From positions 1-44,023 of the forward strand of contig CALUMZ010000015.1 in NCBI GenBank assembly GCA_944321865.1: DNA of 44,023 nucleotides, read 5' to 3'. Positions 32,714 through 39,556 of this stretch are shown in pieces; positions within the stretch are counted from its first letter, which is position 1; each line of letters begins with the position of its first letter. The translations under genes were made by a program, and so were the position numbers. Origin of the DNA: an uncultured Muribaculaceae bacterium. GTDB taxonomy: Bacteria; Bacteroidota; Bacteroidia; Bacteroidales; Muribaculaceae. Under the pieces are notes generated by a model, which worked only from the letters and a program-made list of their open reading frames with translations, ran no database searches and was not told the DNA's origin.

Positions 32714-32893
32714 TTACTGGTGCTGATTATGTAGCTTCCGGCAGTATTCCAACGGAATGATGCTCTCATGTTTCTTAAACATACGGCTTATATGCCGGGG
32801 ATATTTGAAGCCGAGGCTGTCGGACACTTGAGAGACGGTTTCTCCGGCCGCCAATCCGTTTTTGGTAAGTTTTTTGGTATAATTGATAGATTC
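32714..32893 (-). pseudogene. Broken 3' end of an AraC-family regulator gene, copy A
   Basis: On the minus strand this frame reads NGLAAGETVSQVSDSLGFKY, then PRHISRMFKKHESIIPLEYC, and a stop at 32714-32716. That is the second HTH and C terminus of an AraC/XylS regulator (the FKYPRHISRMFKKH pattern is the recognition helix region). Upstream the frame runs into a TAA at 32894-32896 with no ATG, so the ligand domain and first HTH are gone. Bases 32741-32862 recur at 33523-33644, with 85 bases (32778-32862) identical. The copy ends at the promoter side of the DUF4160 gene. Confidence 0.85.
32741..32862. repeat. Left 122-bp direct repeat bracketing the DUF4160-DUF2442 pair
   Basis: This segment matches 33523-33644 in the same orientation at a constant offset of 782 bases. 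The inner 85 bases (32778-32862 and 33560-33644) are identical by eye; the outer 37 bases have scattered changes. Confidence 0.92.
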
Positions 32894-32929
32894 TTATTAT
32901 CTTCACAAACGAATAAAAGCAATAATTCG

Positions 32930-33181
32930 ATGAGTCCCAAGTTCAGACAAGAAGACGGTTTTACATTCAAGATATACTCCAATGAGGAAGAGCGTAAGCA
33001 TATCCACGTGGTGAAAGCGGGGTGTGAAGCCAAATTTTGGCTGGAGCCACAGATTGAGTTGGCAACCAACTATGGCTTTGACAGTAAGGATTTGAAAAAG
33101 ATAACCGAATTAGTAGAAAGATATGGAAACGACTTTAAACAACAGTTTGCAGCCCACATCGGTAAGCGTGTTGATGATTAA
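32930..33181 (+). CDS. DUF4160 domain protein
   Basis: This 83-residue protein matches the DUF4160 family in size and pattern: MSPKFRQEDGFTFKIYSNEE, ERKHIHVVKAGCEAKFWLEP, then QIELATNYGFDSKDLKKITELVERYGNDFKQQFAAH. The HIHV segment and the Lys/Trp in AKFWLEP are the family's conserved core. DUF4160 genes are very often paired with DUF2442 genes in bacteria, and the pair has been suspected to be toxin-antitoxin-like; I know of no settled function. The ATG at 32930 is chosen because the longer open frame upstream runs through the AraC remnant on the opposite strand. It overlaps the next gene by 59 bases and lies between two direct repeats. Confidence 0.85.
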   Translation: MSPKFRQEDGFTFKIYSNEEERKHIHVVKAGCEAKFWLEPQIELATNYGFDSKDLKKITELVERYGNDFKQQFAAHIGKRVDD

Positions 33182-33407
33182 CGCACAGGGTATGATGTTG
33201 TCCGTACTGGGACAGGATTATTTCGTGTCGTACAATCGTGTGCCTTGGTTGCGCAATGCTCGCGTCAGCAGCGCACTCAATGTGCGATTGGCAGGTCCAA
33301 ATGCCATCGAATGGCCGGAGTTGGATGTAGATCTCGAAATAGAGAGCCTCAAACATCCCGAGCGTTATCCGTTAGTGATGAAGCGGTCGCCGTTGGATGT
33401 AGTGTGA
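33123..33407 (+). CDS. DUF2442 domain protein
   Basis: This 94-residue protein matches DUF2442: TSVSVLMINAQGMMLSVLGQ, DYFVSYNRVPWLRNARVSSA, LNVRLAGPNAIEWPELDVDL. The pattern of a short strand pair, an aromatic loop and the IEWPELDVDLEIESL end is the family's. The ATG at 33123 lies inside the DUF4160 gene, a 59-base overlap in another frame, so the two are translationally linked. An alternative ATG at 33174 would shorten the overlap but cut the first strand. A strong terminator follows eight bases after the stop, so the two genes form a closed two-gene unit. The function is unknown. Confidence 0.83.
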   Translation: METTLNNSLQPTSVSVLMINAQGMMLSVLGQDYFVSYNRVPWLRNARVSSALNVRLAGPNAIEWPELDVDLEIESLKHPERYPLVMKRSPLDVV

Positions 33408-33414
33408 AAGCAGT

Positions 33415-33445
33415 AACCTGCCGACAATGCCGGCAGGTTTTTTTT
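33415..33445 (+). terminator. Intrinsic terminator of the DUF4160-DUF2442 unit
   Basis: AACCTGCCG (33415-33423) pairs with CGGCAGGTT (33431-33439) around a 7-base loop, followed by eight T (33438-33445). Confidence 0.92.
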
Positions 33446-33504
33446 ATTGTTGATAGTATTGAACCCGCCTTGCAAGTTGTGACGGGTTTGCAAGGGGATT
33501 ATTG

Positions 33505-33650
33505 TTAACTCCGCAATTTCAGGCAGTATTCCGATGGAGTGATGCCTTCATGTCTCTTGAACATACGGCTTATATGCCGGGGATATTTGAAGCCGAGGCT
33601 GTCGGACACTTGAGAGACGGTTTCTCCGGCCGCCAATCCGTTTTGACAAG
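33505..33650 (-). pseudogene. Broken 3' end of an AraC-family regulator gene, copy B
   Basis: The minus-strand frame reads QNGLAAGETVSQVSDSLGFK, then YPRHISRMFKRHEGITPSEY and CLKLRS before a stop at 33505-33507. It is closer to a normal AraC C terminus (GITPSEY) than copy A (SIIPLEY). Upstream of about 33645 the sequence no longer looks like AraC in this frame, and no start is present. An alternative frame there opens as MKLKIKQLEKIAEIGQQ, which I do not recognise. The 446 bases between the DUF2442 stop and the DUF4494 start hold only the terminator, this remnant and a promoter candidate. Confidence 0.83.
33523..33644. repeat. Right 122-bp direct repeat bracketing the DUF4160-DUF2442 pair
   Basis: See the left copy at 32741-32862. 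Outside these limits (before 33523 and after 33644) the two flanks diverge at once. Confidence 0.92.
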
Positions 33651-33776
33651 CCGGATGATGAACAGACAAATGTGGTTGCTTGCTGCCCGATTTCTGCGAT
33701 TTTTTCTAACTGCTTAATCTTCAATTTCAAATTCGCATTTCTGCCGAATTTCGGCGGATATTCTATGGATTTTGTG

Positions 33777-33784
33777 TAATTTTG
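33777..33784 (+). promoter_or_regulatory. Candidate -7 element for the DUF4494 gene
   Basis: TAATTTTG fits TAnnTTTG, 70 bases upstream of the ATG at 33854. Confidence 0.45.
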
Positions 33785-33853
33785 TATTCACTTATTATTT
33801 GAATTAAGGTATTTTTTGGAGTTATAAATAAGAATAAAATTAGATAAAAGATT

Positions 33854-34318
33854 ATGGCAAACTGGTTTGAATGTAAGATTAGATATAGCAAGGTGTTGGA
33901 ATCGGGTATGCAAAAAGCTGTTACCGAGAGTTACTTGGTAGATGCGTTGTCGTTTACCGAGGCCGAGGCACGCATAACCGAGGAGATGGCTCCTTTCATA
34001 TCGGGCGAATTTACGGTGTCGGCTGTGAAAAGGGAAAAAATCAGCGATGTATTCTACGACGCTACCGGCGACAAGTGGTATAAGGTGAAGACCAACTTTA
34101 TCACAATCGATGAAAAGACGGCGGTAGAGAAAAAGACGGCATCGGTGATGCTGGTGCAGGCGAGTGAGTTCAAGGTGGCTCTCGACAATTTTATGGAAGG
34201 GATGAAAGGTACGCTTGCCGACTTTGAAATCGCGTCGATAGTGGAAACTCCGCTGATGGACGTTTTCCCCGTTGACTTGAGCGGAAAGAAGCAGGCAGCC
34301 GAGAAACCGGTAGAATAA
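33854..34318 (+). CDS. DUF4494 domain protein
   Basis: This 154-residue protein matches DUF4494, a family of unknown function found in Bacteroidetes. The N terminus MANWFECKIRYSKVLESGMQ, the acidic repeat-like SYLVDALSFTEAEARITEEM, and DKWYKVKTNFITIDEKTAVEKK are characteristic. It has no signal peptide or membrane helix, so it should be cytoplasmic. The C-terminal PVDLSGKKQAAEKPVE is low-complexity. The YggS-type gene starts 25 bases later, so the two probably form an operon, as DUF4494 and YggS genes often stand together in this phylum to my knowledge. The function is unknown. Confidence 0.88.
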   Translation: MANWFECKIRYSKVLESGMQKAVTESYLVDALSFTEAEARITEEMAPFISGEFTVSAVKREKISDVFYDATGDKWYKVKTNFITIDEKTAVEKKTASVMLVQASEFKVALDNFMEGMKGTLADFEIASIVETPLMDVFPVDLSGKKQAAEKPVE

Positions 34319-34342
34319 AACTGAAAGGGGGAATCGCGTGTC

Positions 34343-35020
34343 ATGACTGTTGAAGAGATAAAAGAAAACATAATCAAGTTGCGTGGCGAGCTTCCCTGCG
34401 GGGTTAAGCTCGTTGCTGTTTCAAAGTTCCATCCGATGGAAGCATTGATGGCCGCATACGATGCCGGCCAGCGGCTGTTTGGCGAAAGCCGCGCACAGGA
34501 AATCGGGCCCAAGCACACTGCGATGCCCAAAGATGTGCAGTGGCACTTCATAGGGCACTTGCAGAGCAACAAGGTGCGGCAGATAGTGCCATACGTGTCG
34601 CTCGTCCACAGCATCGACAGCTTGAAACTGCTACGTTGTGTAGATGACGAAGCCCGGCGCATAGGGCGGACGGTAGACGTGCTGCTGCAATTGCATGTGG
34701 CGCGCGAAGCCACCAAATATGGTTTCACCATCGACGAGTGCCGCGACTTGGTCGACTCGGGAGCTGCCGATGCGCTCACCAACGTGTGCATACGCGGCGT
34801 GATGGGCATGGCCACCAATACCGACGACGAAGCGGAGATAAGGCGCGAGTTCCGCGAGATTCGCCATACGTTCGATTCGTTGAAATCGTCACATTTTGCG
34901 AGCAACGACCGGTTCGACACCGTGAGCATGGGCATGAGCGACGATTACCGCATTGCTGTCGAAGAAGGCTCGACGATGGTGCGCATCGGTACCTCCATCT
35001 TCGGTGCACGCGAATACTGA
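34343..35020 (+). CDS. yggS: YggS-family PLP-binding protein (PLP homeostasis)
   Basis: This 225-residue protein is of the YggS/PROSC family, a PLP-carrying TIM-barrel protein thought to keep pyridoxal phosphate and amino-acid pools in balance rather than to act as an enzyme. The PLP-binding Lys is K28 in VKLVAVSKFHP. Further family motifs are LFGESRAQEIGPKH, WHFIGHLQSNKVRQIV, VHSIDSLKLL, VLLQLHVAREATKYGF, VRGVMGMATN-like (IRGVMGMATN) and FDTVSMGMSDDYRIAVEEGSTMVRIGTSIFG. All are present, and the length is usual. It follows the DUF4494 gene and is convergent with the DUF362 gene, from which it is separated by the MITE-like element. Confidence 0.94.
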   Translation: MTVEEIKENIIKLRGELPCGVKLVAVSKFHPMEALMAAYDAGQRLFGESRAQEIGPKHTAMPKDVQWHFIGHLQSNKVRQIVPYVSLVHSIDSLKLLRCVDDEARRIGRTVDVLLQLHVAREATKYGFTIDECRDLVDSGAADALTNVCIRGVMGMATNTDDEAEIRREFREIRHTFDSLKSSHFASNDRFDTVSMGMSDDYRIAVEEGSTMVRIGTSIFGAREY

Positions 35021-35045
35021 CGTGGAAGAAGGTCGATATACAACT

Positions 35046-35218
35046 GTGGGTGTATCAAAATGCGATTTTGCCATGAGTAGAGACGTGGCGTGCCGCGTCT
35101 CGATGTCCGCAACAATGTATAAAATATTAAATATCAACAGTTTATCCAACCAGATTGTAGAGACGCAAAATTTTGCGTCTCTACTGCCACATTGAAATAA
35201 CAATTTTGATACACCCAC
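35046..35218. mobile_element. MITE-like 173-bp element with terminal inverted repeats and internal palindromes
   Basis: GTGGGTGTATCAAAAT (35046-35061) is the exact reverse complement of ATTTTGATACACCCAC (35203-35218). Inside are two strong palindromes: an imperfect one at 35080-35101 (GAGACGTGGC / GCCGCGTCTC) and a perfect 28-bp one at 35157-35184 with arms GTAGAGACGCAAAA / TTTTGCGTCTCTAC. It encodes no protein. The motif GTAGAGACG...CGTCTCTAC is a repeated palindrome I recall from several Bacteroidetes and cyanobacterial genomes. The end GGTGTATCAAAATTGT recurs at 43947-43962. It fills the gap between two convergent genes, where it could also end transcription. Confidence 0.8.
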
Positions 35219-35247
35219 GGTTTGCCGTGTGTCTGTGTTTGTGCGTT

Positions 35248-36225
35248 TCAGTTGAGGGGGACGAGGTGGTAACTTTGCGTGCCGAGGCCTATTTGCTCGG
35301 CATATTCGAGGGTGTGCATTCCCTGTCGCGAGTCGATACGCTCGATGAGGTGTATCTTGCCGTGGTCGTCAGACGAGCGCACAAGGTCGGTGCAGGCTCG
35401 GTCAAGAGCCACGGGATCGCGCGAGGCGAGTATGCCGATGTCGCCCATTTGCGGGTCTTCGGGCGACGAGTCGCAATCGCAGTCGACCGACAGGTTGTTG
35501 GCAACGCTTATGTATAGAATGTTGTCGCCGCAATGGTCGGCAACGGCCTTGGCCGCTTCGGCCATCGTTTCAAGGAAGTCGGTCTGCTTGGGGCTGCCCC
35601 ACGATGTGGTGCTCGTGCCTGCCGAGTGAATTAGACGCTTGCCGTTGGCCGAGGCTATGCCTATCGAGATATTCTTGATGGCTCCGCCAAACCCTGCCAT
35701 TGCATGTCCCTTGAAGTGCGACAGTACCACGGTGAAATCGTAACGGGTGTAGTGTGAGCCAACGATGTCGCGGTCGATGTGCTTGCCACCGGCAACAGGC
35801 AGTTCCACTTCTCCCTCGGCATCCATTATGTCGACAGTGGCGATGTCGGTGAACCCGTGGTCGCGTGCGGCATTGTAGTGGCTTTCGGTGTCGGAGCGTC
35901 CGCCGCCGTATGCCGTGTTACACTCCACTATCGTGCCGTTTACCTCATGCACAAGGTCTTTTATGAGCGACGGTTGCAGGAAGTTGTGCCCGCCCGGTTC
36001 GCCCGTTGACAGTTTAACGGCCACGTTGCCCGTGGCTTTCCGCCCGAGTGCGTCATATATTTTTACCAAGTTGTCGGGTGATATTTCGGTGAACATATAT
36101 ACCGTGGCCACGCTGTCGGCAGCAGCGGCATTGCTTTCAGTTGCCGTGCCGGCATTTGCGCAACCGCTGCCGGCCAATAGGGCAGCGGTTGTAAGCATTA
36201 GTTTTGAAAAATAGCCTTTTAACAT
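35248..36225 (-). CDS. DUF362 domain lipoprotein
   Basis: This 325-residue protein matches DUF362, a domain often fused to or partnered with 4Fe-4S ferredoxins. The N terminus carries a lipobox LAGSGC with the lipidated Cys at residue 22, then a linker rich in Ala and Thr. Family segments are KLSTGEPGGHNFLQPSLIKDLV, VECNTAYGGGRSDTESH, VVLSHFKGHAMAGFGGAIKNISIG and DIGILASRDPVALDRACTDLV. A Cys pair in VDCDCDSSPEDPQMGD is present, but no CxxCxxC ferredoxin motif. The function is unknown; a redox or metal-linked role is only suggested by the family. It starts 13 bases after the PatB-like stop and is the last gene of a three-gene operon. Confidence 0.87.
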   Translation of the reverse strand: MLKGYFSKLMLTTAALLAGSGCANAGTATESNAAAADSVATVYMFTEISPDNLVKIYDALGRKATGNVAVKLSTGEPGGHNFLQPSLIKDLVHEVNGTIVECNTAYGGGRSDTESHYNAARDHGFTDIATVDIMDAEGEVELPVAGGKHIDRDIVGSHYTRYDFTVVLSHFKGHAMAGFGGAIKNISIGIASANGKRLIHSAGTSTTSWGSPKQTDFLETMAEAAKAVADHCGDNILYISVANNLSVDCDCDSSPEDPQMGDIGILASRDPVALDRACTDLVRSSDDHGKIHLIERIDSRQGMHTLEYAEQIGLGTQSYHLVPLN

Positions 36226-36238
36226 AAATATGATTGTT

Positions 36239-37423
36239 TTATTGCCTGATTGGGTGTTGCACGAAGTTGAGGAAGCGATGGAGGGCTTCTTTCAGGATGG
36301 CTCGTGGGCAGGCAATGTTCCAACGCATATATCCTTCGCCTTCGGCCCCGTACATTGTGCCGGCGTTAAGCCATAGGTGTGCCTTGTCGAGCAGCATCTG
36401 CTCGAGTGCGTCAGACTTCATGCCGAGTGCCGAGCAGTCCATCCACACGAGGTAGGTCCCTTCGAGTTGCATTATGGGGAATTGCGGCAGCCGTTTGCGG
36501 CAAAATTCACGCATGTACTTATAGTTCTCATGCAAGTATTCGAGCAGTTGGCCGAGCCACTCTTCACCGTGATTGTAAGCGGCTATGGTGGCAGCCACTC
36601 CGAACGGGTTAACGTCGCACACTTCGTTGATGTTTATCGCCCTGTCGATGCGGTTGCGCAATTTTGCATCGGCGGTGATTATGGATGCAATCTGCAACCC
36701 GGCGATGTTGAAAGCCTTGCTTGGTGATACGCAAGTCACTGTCTTGCCGGCTACGGCCTCGCCAAGGGAAGCAAACGGCGTGTATCGGTGTCCCGGCATG
36801 ACGAGTTCGCAGTGTATTTCGTCGCTTATGACCGTCACATCGTGTCGCAGGCATATATCGGCGATGCGCAGCAGTTCGTCGCGCGTCCATACCCGGCCGG
36901 CGGGATTGTGAGGGTTGCAAAGCAGCAACACGCGCACGTTTTCAGAGGTGATTTTTTGCTCCATGTCGTCGAAGTCGATGCGGTAGGTGTCGCCTTCCCT
37001 CATGAGCGGGTTGGCGACAATGACGCAACCGTTGTTGCGAATCGACGAGAAGAAGCAATTATAGACCGGCGTTTGCACCATCACGCGGTCGCCGGGCATG
37101 GTCAGAGCCTTGATGACGGCACTGACGGCCGGAACCACTCCCGAAGTGTACATAATCCACTCGCGCGGGAACGTCCAACCGTGGCGGCGGGCAAACCAGC
37201 CGGTGACGGCCTCGTAATATTCGTCGGGCACGCGCGTGTAGCCGAATATGCCATGCCCGACACGTTCTCGCAGGGCATCTATGATGGGGCGGGCCGTGCG
37301 GAAGTCCATGTCGGCAACCCACAGCGGCAATACGTCGGGCGATGGCGCGCTGTCCCATTTGTAGGAGCATGTGCCACGCCGCGGAATTATTTCGTCAAAG
37401 TCATACTTCATAGCAGCAGGCAT
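36239..37423 (-). CDS. PatB/MalY-family C-S lyase (PLP aminotransferase fold)
   Basis: This 394-residue protein has the fold-type I PLP aminotransferase motifs of the MalY/PatB group, which mostly act as cystathionine beta-lyases. The N-terminal YDFDEIIPRRGTCSYKWD and PLWVADMDF are diagnostic. VMVQTPVYNCFFSSIRNNG, LLLCNPHNPAGRVWT and VISDEIHCELVMPGHRYTPF (PLP-ring Asp) follow. The PLP Lys is in VSPSKAFNIAGLQIA near residue 238, and the C-terminal EGEGYMRWNIACP holds the carboxylate-binding Arg. It should cleave C-S bonds of cystathionine or cysteine conjugates to give pyruvate, ammonia and a thiol. ATG 37423 is used; ATG 37411 (MKYDFDE) is equally plausible by family alignment. It starts four bases after the DUF3737 stop. 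Confidence 0.92.
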   Translation of the reverse strand: MPAAMKYDFDEIIPRRGTCSYKWDSAPSPDVLPLWVADMDFRTARPIIDALRERVGHGIFGYTRVPDEYYEAVTGWFARRHGWTFPREWIMYTSGVVPAVSAVIKALTMPGDRVMVQTPVYNCFFSSIRNNGCVIVANPLMREGDTYRIDFDDMEQKITSENVRVLLLCNPHNPAGRVWTRDELLRIADICLRHDVTVISDEIHCELVMPGHRYTPFASLGEAVAGKTVTCVSPSKAFNIAGLQIASIITADAKLRNRIDRAININEVCDVNPFGVAATIAAYNHGEEWLGQLLEYLHENYKYMREFCRKRLPQFPIMQLEGTYLVWMDCSALGMKSDALEQMLLDKAHLWLNAGTMYGAEGEGYMRWNIACPRAILKEALHRFLNFVQHPIRQ

Positions 37424-37426
37424 TGT

Positions 37427-38338
37427 TTATCGTGGCGATACTATTGTCCCATCGTTCAGCATCAACTTGCAGTCGGCAGGAGCTTTGATGTTTTCGTCAA
37501 TTATTATCTCTCCGTATGCGTCGGCCGCGATGCTGCCTGTCATGGGATTCTTGACGCTGCGAATGGTGCCGTTGACGGTGGCTCGCACGCTGCTGTATTC
37601 AAATGCCAAGTCGCAGTCGTCGGCCATCGTGCAGTTTTCCAGAATGAGGTCGTGAGCATAGCATAGCGGCTGAGTGCCCGATATTTTGCAATTCACGAGG
37701 CGCAGGTTGTGGGAATGCCAACCAAGGTACTCGCCGGTAATTTCCGAGTCGTAGACGGTGACATTCTCAGTACCCCAGAAAGCATCTTTCGAGTCGATGA
37801 CGGCATTGCGAATCACCACATTGCGACAGTACTGGAACGAGTAGTTACCTTGTTGGCGATAGTTATTGATGGTTATGTTCTCGCTGTGCATGAAAAGGTA
37901 ATCGGCATTGTGCACTTCCACGTTTTCAAGGTTGATGTTGCGACACTGCCACAACGTTTCCTGCGCATCGGGAATCTTGACGTTGACGAGCTTGATACCA
38001 TCCATTTCGCGAAACATTTTTGGCGCTTCAACGATGGTGTCGGACATCAGCAAGTTGCGTGAGTACCACAATGCCGCGCGTGCGCCGGGAGTGAACAGGC
38101 AGTTGCGCACCGTGAAGCCATCGACATGCCAAAACGGGTATTTTCCCTCAAAGCGGCAATTGACAGCCTCGATGTTGCTGCATTCTTTCAGTGCCGACTC
38201 GCCGGCGTGGATGGTAACGCCGTCAAGTCGCAAATTGTGAGAGGCAAACAGCGGGCGTTCGCCCCCAAATTCGGTATTTCGTATTTCTTTCATTGTTATT
38301 GTTGTTGGATGTTCTATTGTGTTAGTGTTTTTTGACAT
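37427..38338 (-). CDS. DUF3737 family protein (right-handed beta-helix)
   Basis: This 303-residue protein matches DUF3737, predicted to be a single right-handed beta-helix similar to pectate-lyase-type folds. Repeats of about 20-22 residues run through the protein, each with a buried Asn or hydrophobic strand: SNIEAVNCRFEGKYPFWHVDG, FTVRNCLFTPGARAALWYS, ENITINNYRQQGNYSFQYCR, NVTVYDSEITGEYLGWHSHN. It has no signal peptide, so it should be cytoplasmic. The role is unknown. I use ATG 38338; the next ATG at 38293 (MKEIRNTEFGGERPLFASHN) fits family starts better, and a TTG at 38359 is less likely. It is the first gene of the operon with PatB and DUF362. Confidence 0.85.
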   Translation of the reverse strand: MSKNTNTIEHPTTITMKEIRNTEFGGERPLFASHNLRLDGVTIHAGESALKECSNIEAVNCRFEGKYPFWHVDGFTVRNCLFTPGARAALWYSRNLLMSDTIVEAPKMFREMDGIKLVNVKIPDAQETLWQCRNINLENVEVHNADYLFMHSENITINNYRQQGNYSFQYCRNVVIRNAVIDSKDAFWGTENVTVYDSEITGEYLGWHSHNLRLVNCKISGTQPLCYAHDLILENCTMADDCDLAFEYSSVRATVNGTIRSVKNPMTGSIAADAYGEIIIDENIKAPADCKLMLNDGTIVSPR

Positions 38339-38477
38339 ATTGTTATTTTCCTGTTTCAAAAGTCTTAGTTAACGAGACTGCAATTATCATACCTAAAGAG
38401 GATGAAATCGGGCATAATGCAGAAAAATATTTTATATGTTTTTCTCACGTGCATTGCGATAATTCTTTTGTACGTGA

Positions 38478-38485
38478 CAAAATTA
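38478..38485 (-). promoter_or_regulatory. Candidate -7 element for the DUF3737 operon
   Basis: TAATTTTG on the minus strand fits TAnnTTTG, about 140 bases before the ATG at 38338, so the leader would be long. Confidence 0.35.
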
Positions 38486-38665
38486 ATTTAAAAGCGCATT
38501 GTTGATTGTAGATAAATTACGGTATAAGTAACCTTGATTACAGATGTATAACAAAATTGCCGAGTATTATTGATTGTGTAACGGAAAACGTGGCAGGAAT
38601 AAAAAAATATAGCTCTGTTAACATTTTATTGCAGAAATTTTTCTGTATTGAGCCGCTTGTTTGTT

Positions 38666-38673
38666 TATATTTG
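38666..38673 (+). promoter_or_regulatory. Candidate -7 element for the phosphodiesterase gene
   Basis: TATATTTG fits TAnnTTTG, 24 bases before the ATG at 38697. TTCTG at about 38641-38645 stands some 21 bases upstream as a possible -33 box, like the TTCTG upstream of susC. Confidence 0.45.
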
Positions 38674-38696
38674 CCAAAACAATAAATATAGAAGTT

Positions 38697-39548
38697 ATGA
38701 GCAGGAAGTTAAATATGTTGCTTGGAGCCGGTGCCATAGTGGCCGGTTATGTGGCTTATAATATCATACCCAATCTGTTTTACCGCCGAGGTTTTACCCG
38801 GCATGAGATGGACCTGCTGACGATAGCTGCACATAGGGGCGGGGCCGGTTTGGGACTCGAAAATACATTGTCGGGGATAGAAAACGGCATAGCTGCCGGT
38901 GCCGATGTCATAGAAATCGATGTGAGGCTGACGAATGACGAAGAAGTGGTGGTATGCCACGATCGCAGTATAGACAGAACAACCAATGGGGTAGGGAATA
39001 TCGACGAATTGACACTCGCCGAGATACAATCGTTCAAGGTTACTGACGCTTCGGGCAATCCGGTATCTGAGTGCATGCCCACGCTTGCCGACGTCCTTGA
39101 AACTGTAGCCGGGCGGTGCAAGCTGCTCATAGAAATAAAGCATGAAGAAGGAAAGTATGCCATTGAAAGAAAGGTGGTGGAACTGGTACACAAGTATAAT
39201 GCGTGCGGCAGTGTGGCAATACAGTCGTTCAGTGACGAGTCGCTTGCCGAGATACACCGCCTTGATCCTTCGATAAGGCTTGAAAAGTTACTTGTATTCA
39301 GGTTGAAGGGTTTGCCTGCCATATTTGATGGCGGACTGTCGGTGTTTGATTACGGGAAATACAGTCATGTGTCGTCGTTTAACTTTTATTACAGGTCGGT
39401 AACGCGCAGCATGATTGAGACTTTGCACCGGCATGGAAAGGAAGTGAAAATATGGACGCTTGCCGGCCCGGGCGACACACCACATCTGCCGGTCGACGGG
39501 ATTATAACCGACCGTCCCGACTTGTGGAGGGAAAATCGCCGTAAGTGA
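38697..39548 (+). CDS. Glycerophosphodiester phosphodiesterase
   Basis: This 283-residue protein has the GDPD TIM-barrel motifs. AAHRGGAGLGLENTLSGIENG carries His46 and Arg47, and ADVIEIDVRLTNDEEVVVCHDRSIDRTTNG carries Glu73, Asp75 and His88, the metal and catalytic residues. LLIEIKHEEGKYAIE, VAIQSFSDESLAEI and the terminal VKIWTLAGP...VDGIITDRPDL complete the barrel. It should hydrolyse glycerophosphodiesters to glycerol-3-phosphate and an alcohol. Residues about 7-25 form one membrane anchor (LLGAGAIVAGYVAYNIIP). ATG 38697 is preferred because it lies close after a promoter candidate and gives that anchor directly; a longer frame from 38661 adds nothing like the family. It is convergent with the next gene. 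Confidence 0.92.
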   Translation: MSRKLNMLLGAGAIVAGYVAYNIIPNLFYRRGFTRHEMDLLTIAAHRGGAGLGLENTLSGIENGIAAGADVIEIDVRLTNDEEVVVCHDRSIDRTTNGVGNIDELTLAEIQSFKVTDASGNPVSECMPTLADVLETVAGRCKLLIEIKHEEGKYAIERKVVELVHKYNACGSVAIQSFSDESLAEIHRLDPSIRLEKLLVFRLKGLPAIFDGGLSVFDYGKYSHVSSFNFYYRSVTRSMIETLHRHGKEVKIWTLAGPGDTPHLPVDGIITDRPDLWRENRRK

Positions 39549-39556
39549 GCACATTG

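Larger units (their letters stand above)
38339..38696. other. AT-rich divergent intergenic region
   Basis: These 358 bases separate the DUF3737 operon (-) and the phosphodiesterase gene (+). I see a candidate -7 element for each direction (38478-38485 minus, 38666-38673 plus) and no gene, repeat or RNA. Confidence 0.6.

Noticed and set aside
32768..32929. N-terminal extension of the DUF4160 gene to an ATG at 32768
   Set aside because: The extension is the opposite strand of the AraC remnant and is not DUF4160-like. The ATG at 32930 fits the family.
33462..33488. AACCCG/CGGGTT hairpin after the DUF2442 terminator
   Set aside because: The stem is only 6 bp and no T tract follows in either direction; it may be part of a degraded repeat but I cannot support a function.
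33548..33730. A 60-residue minus-strand frame over AraC copy B
   Set aside because: It reads the AraC part in the wrong frame (IGGRRNRLSS...), so it is unlikely to be a gene, although its first 20 residues are unexplained.
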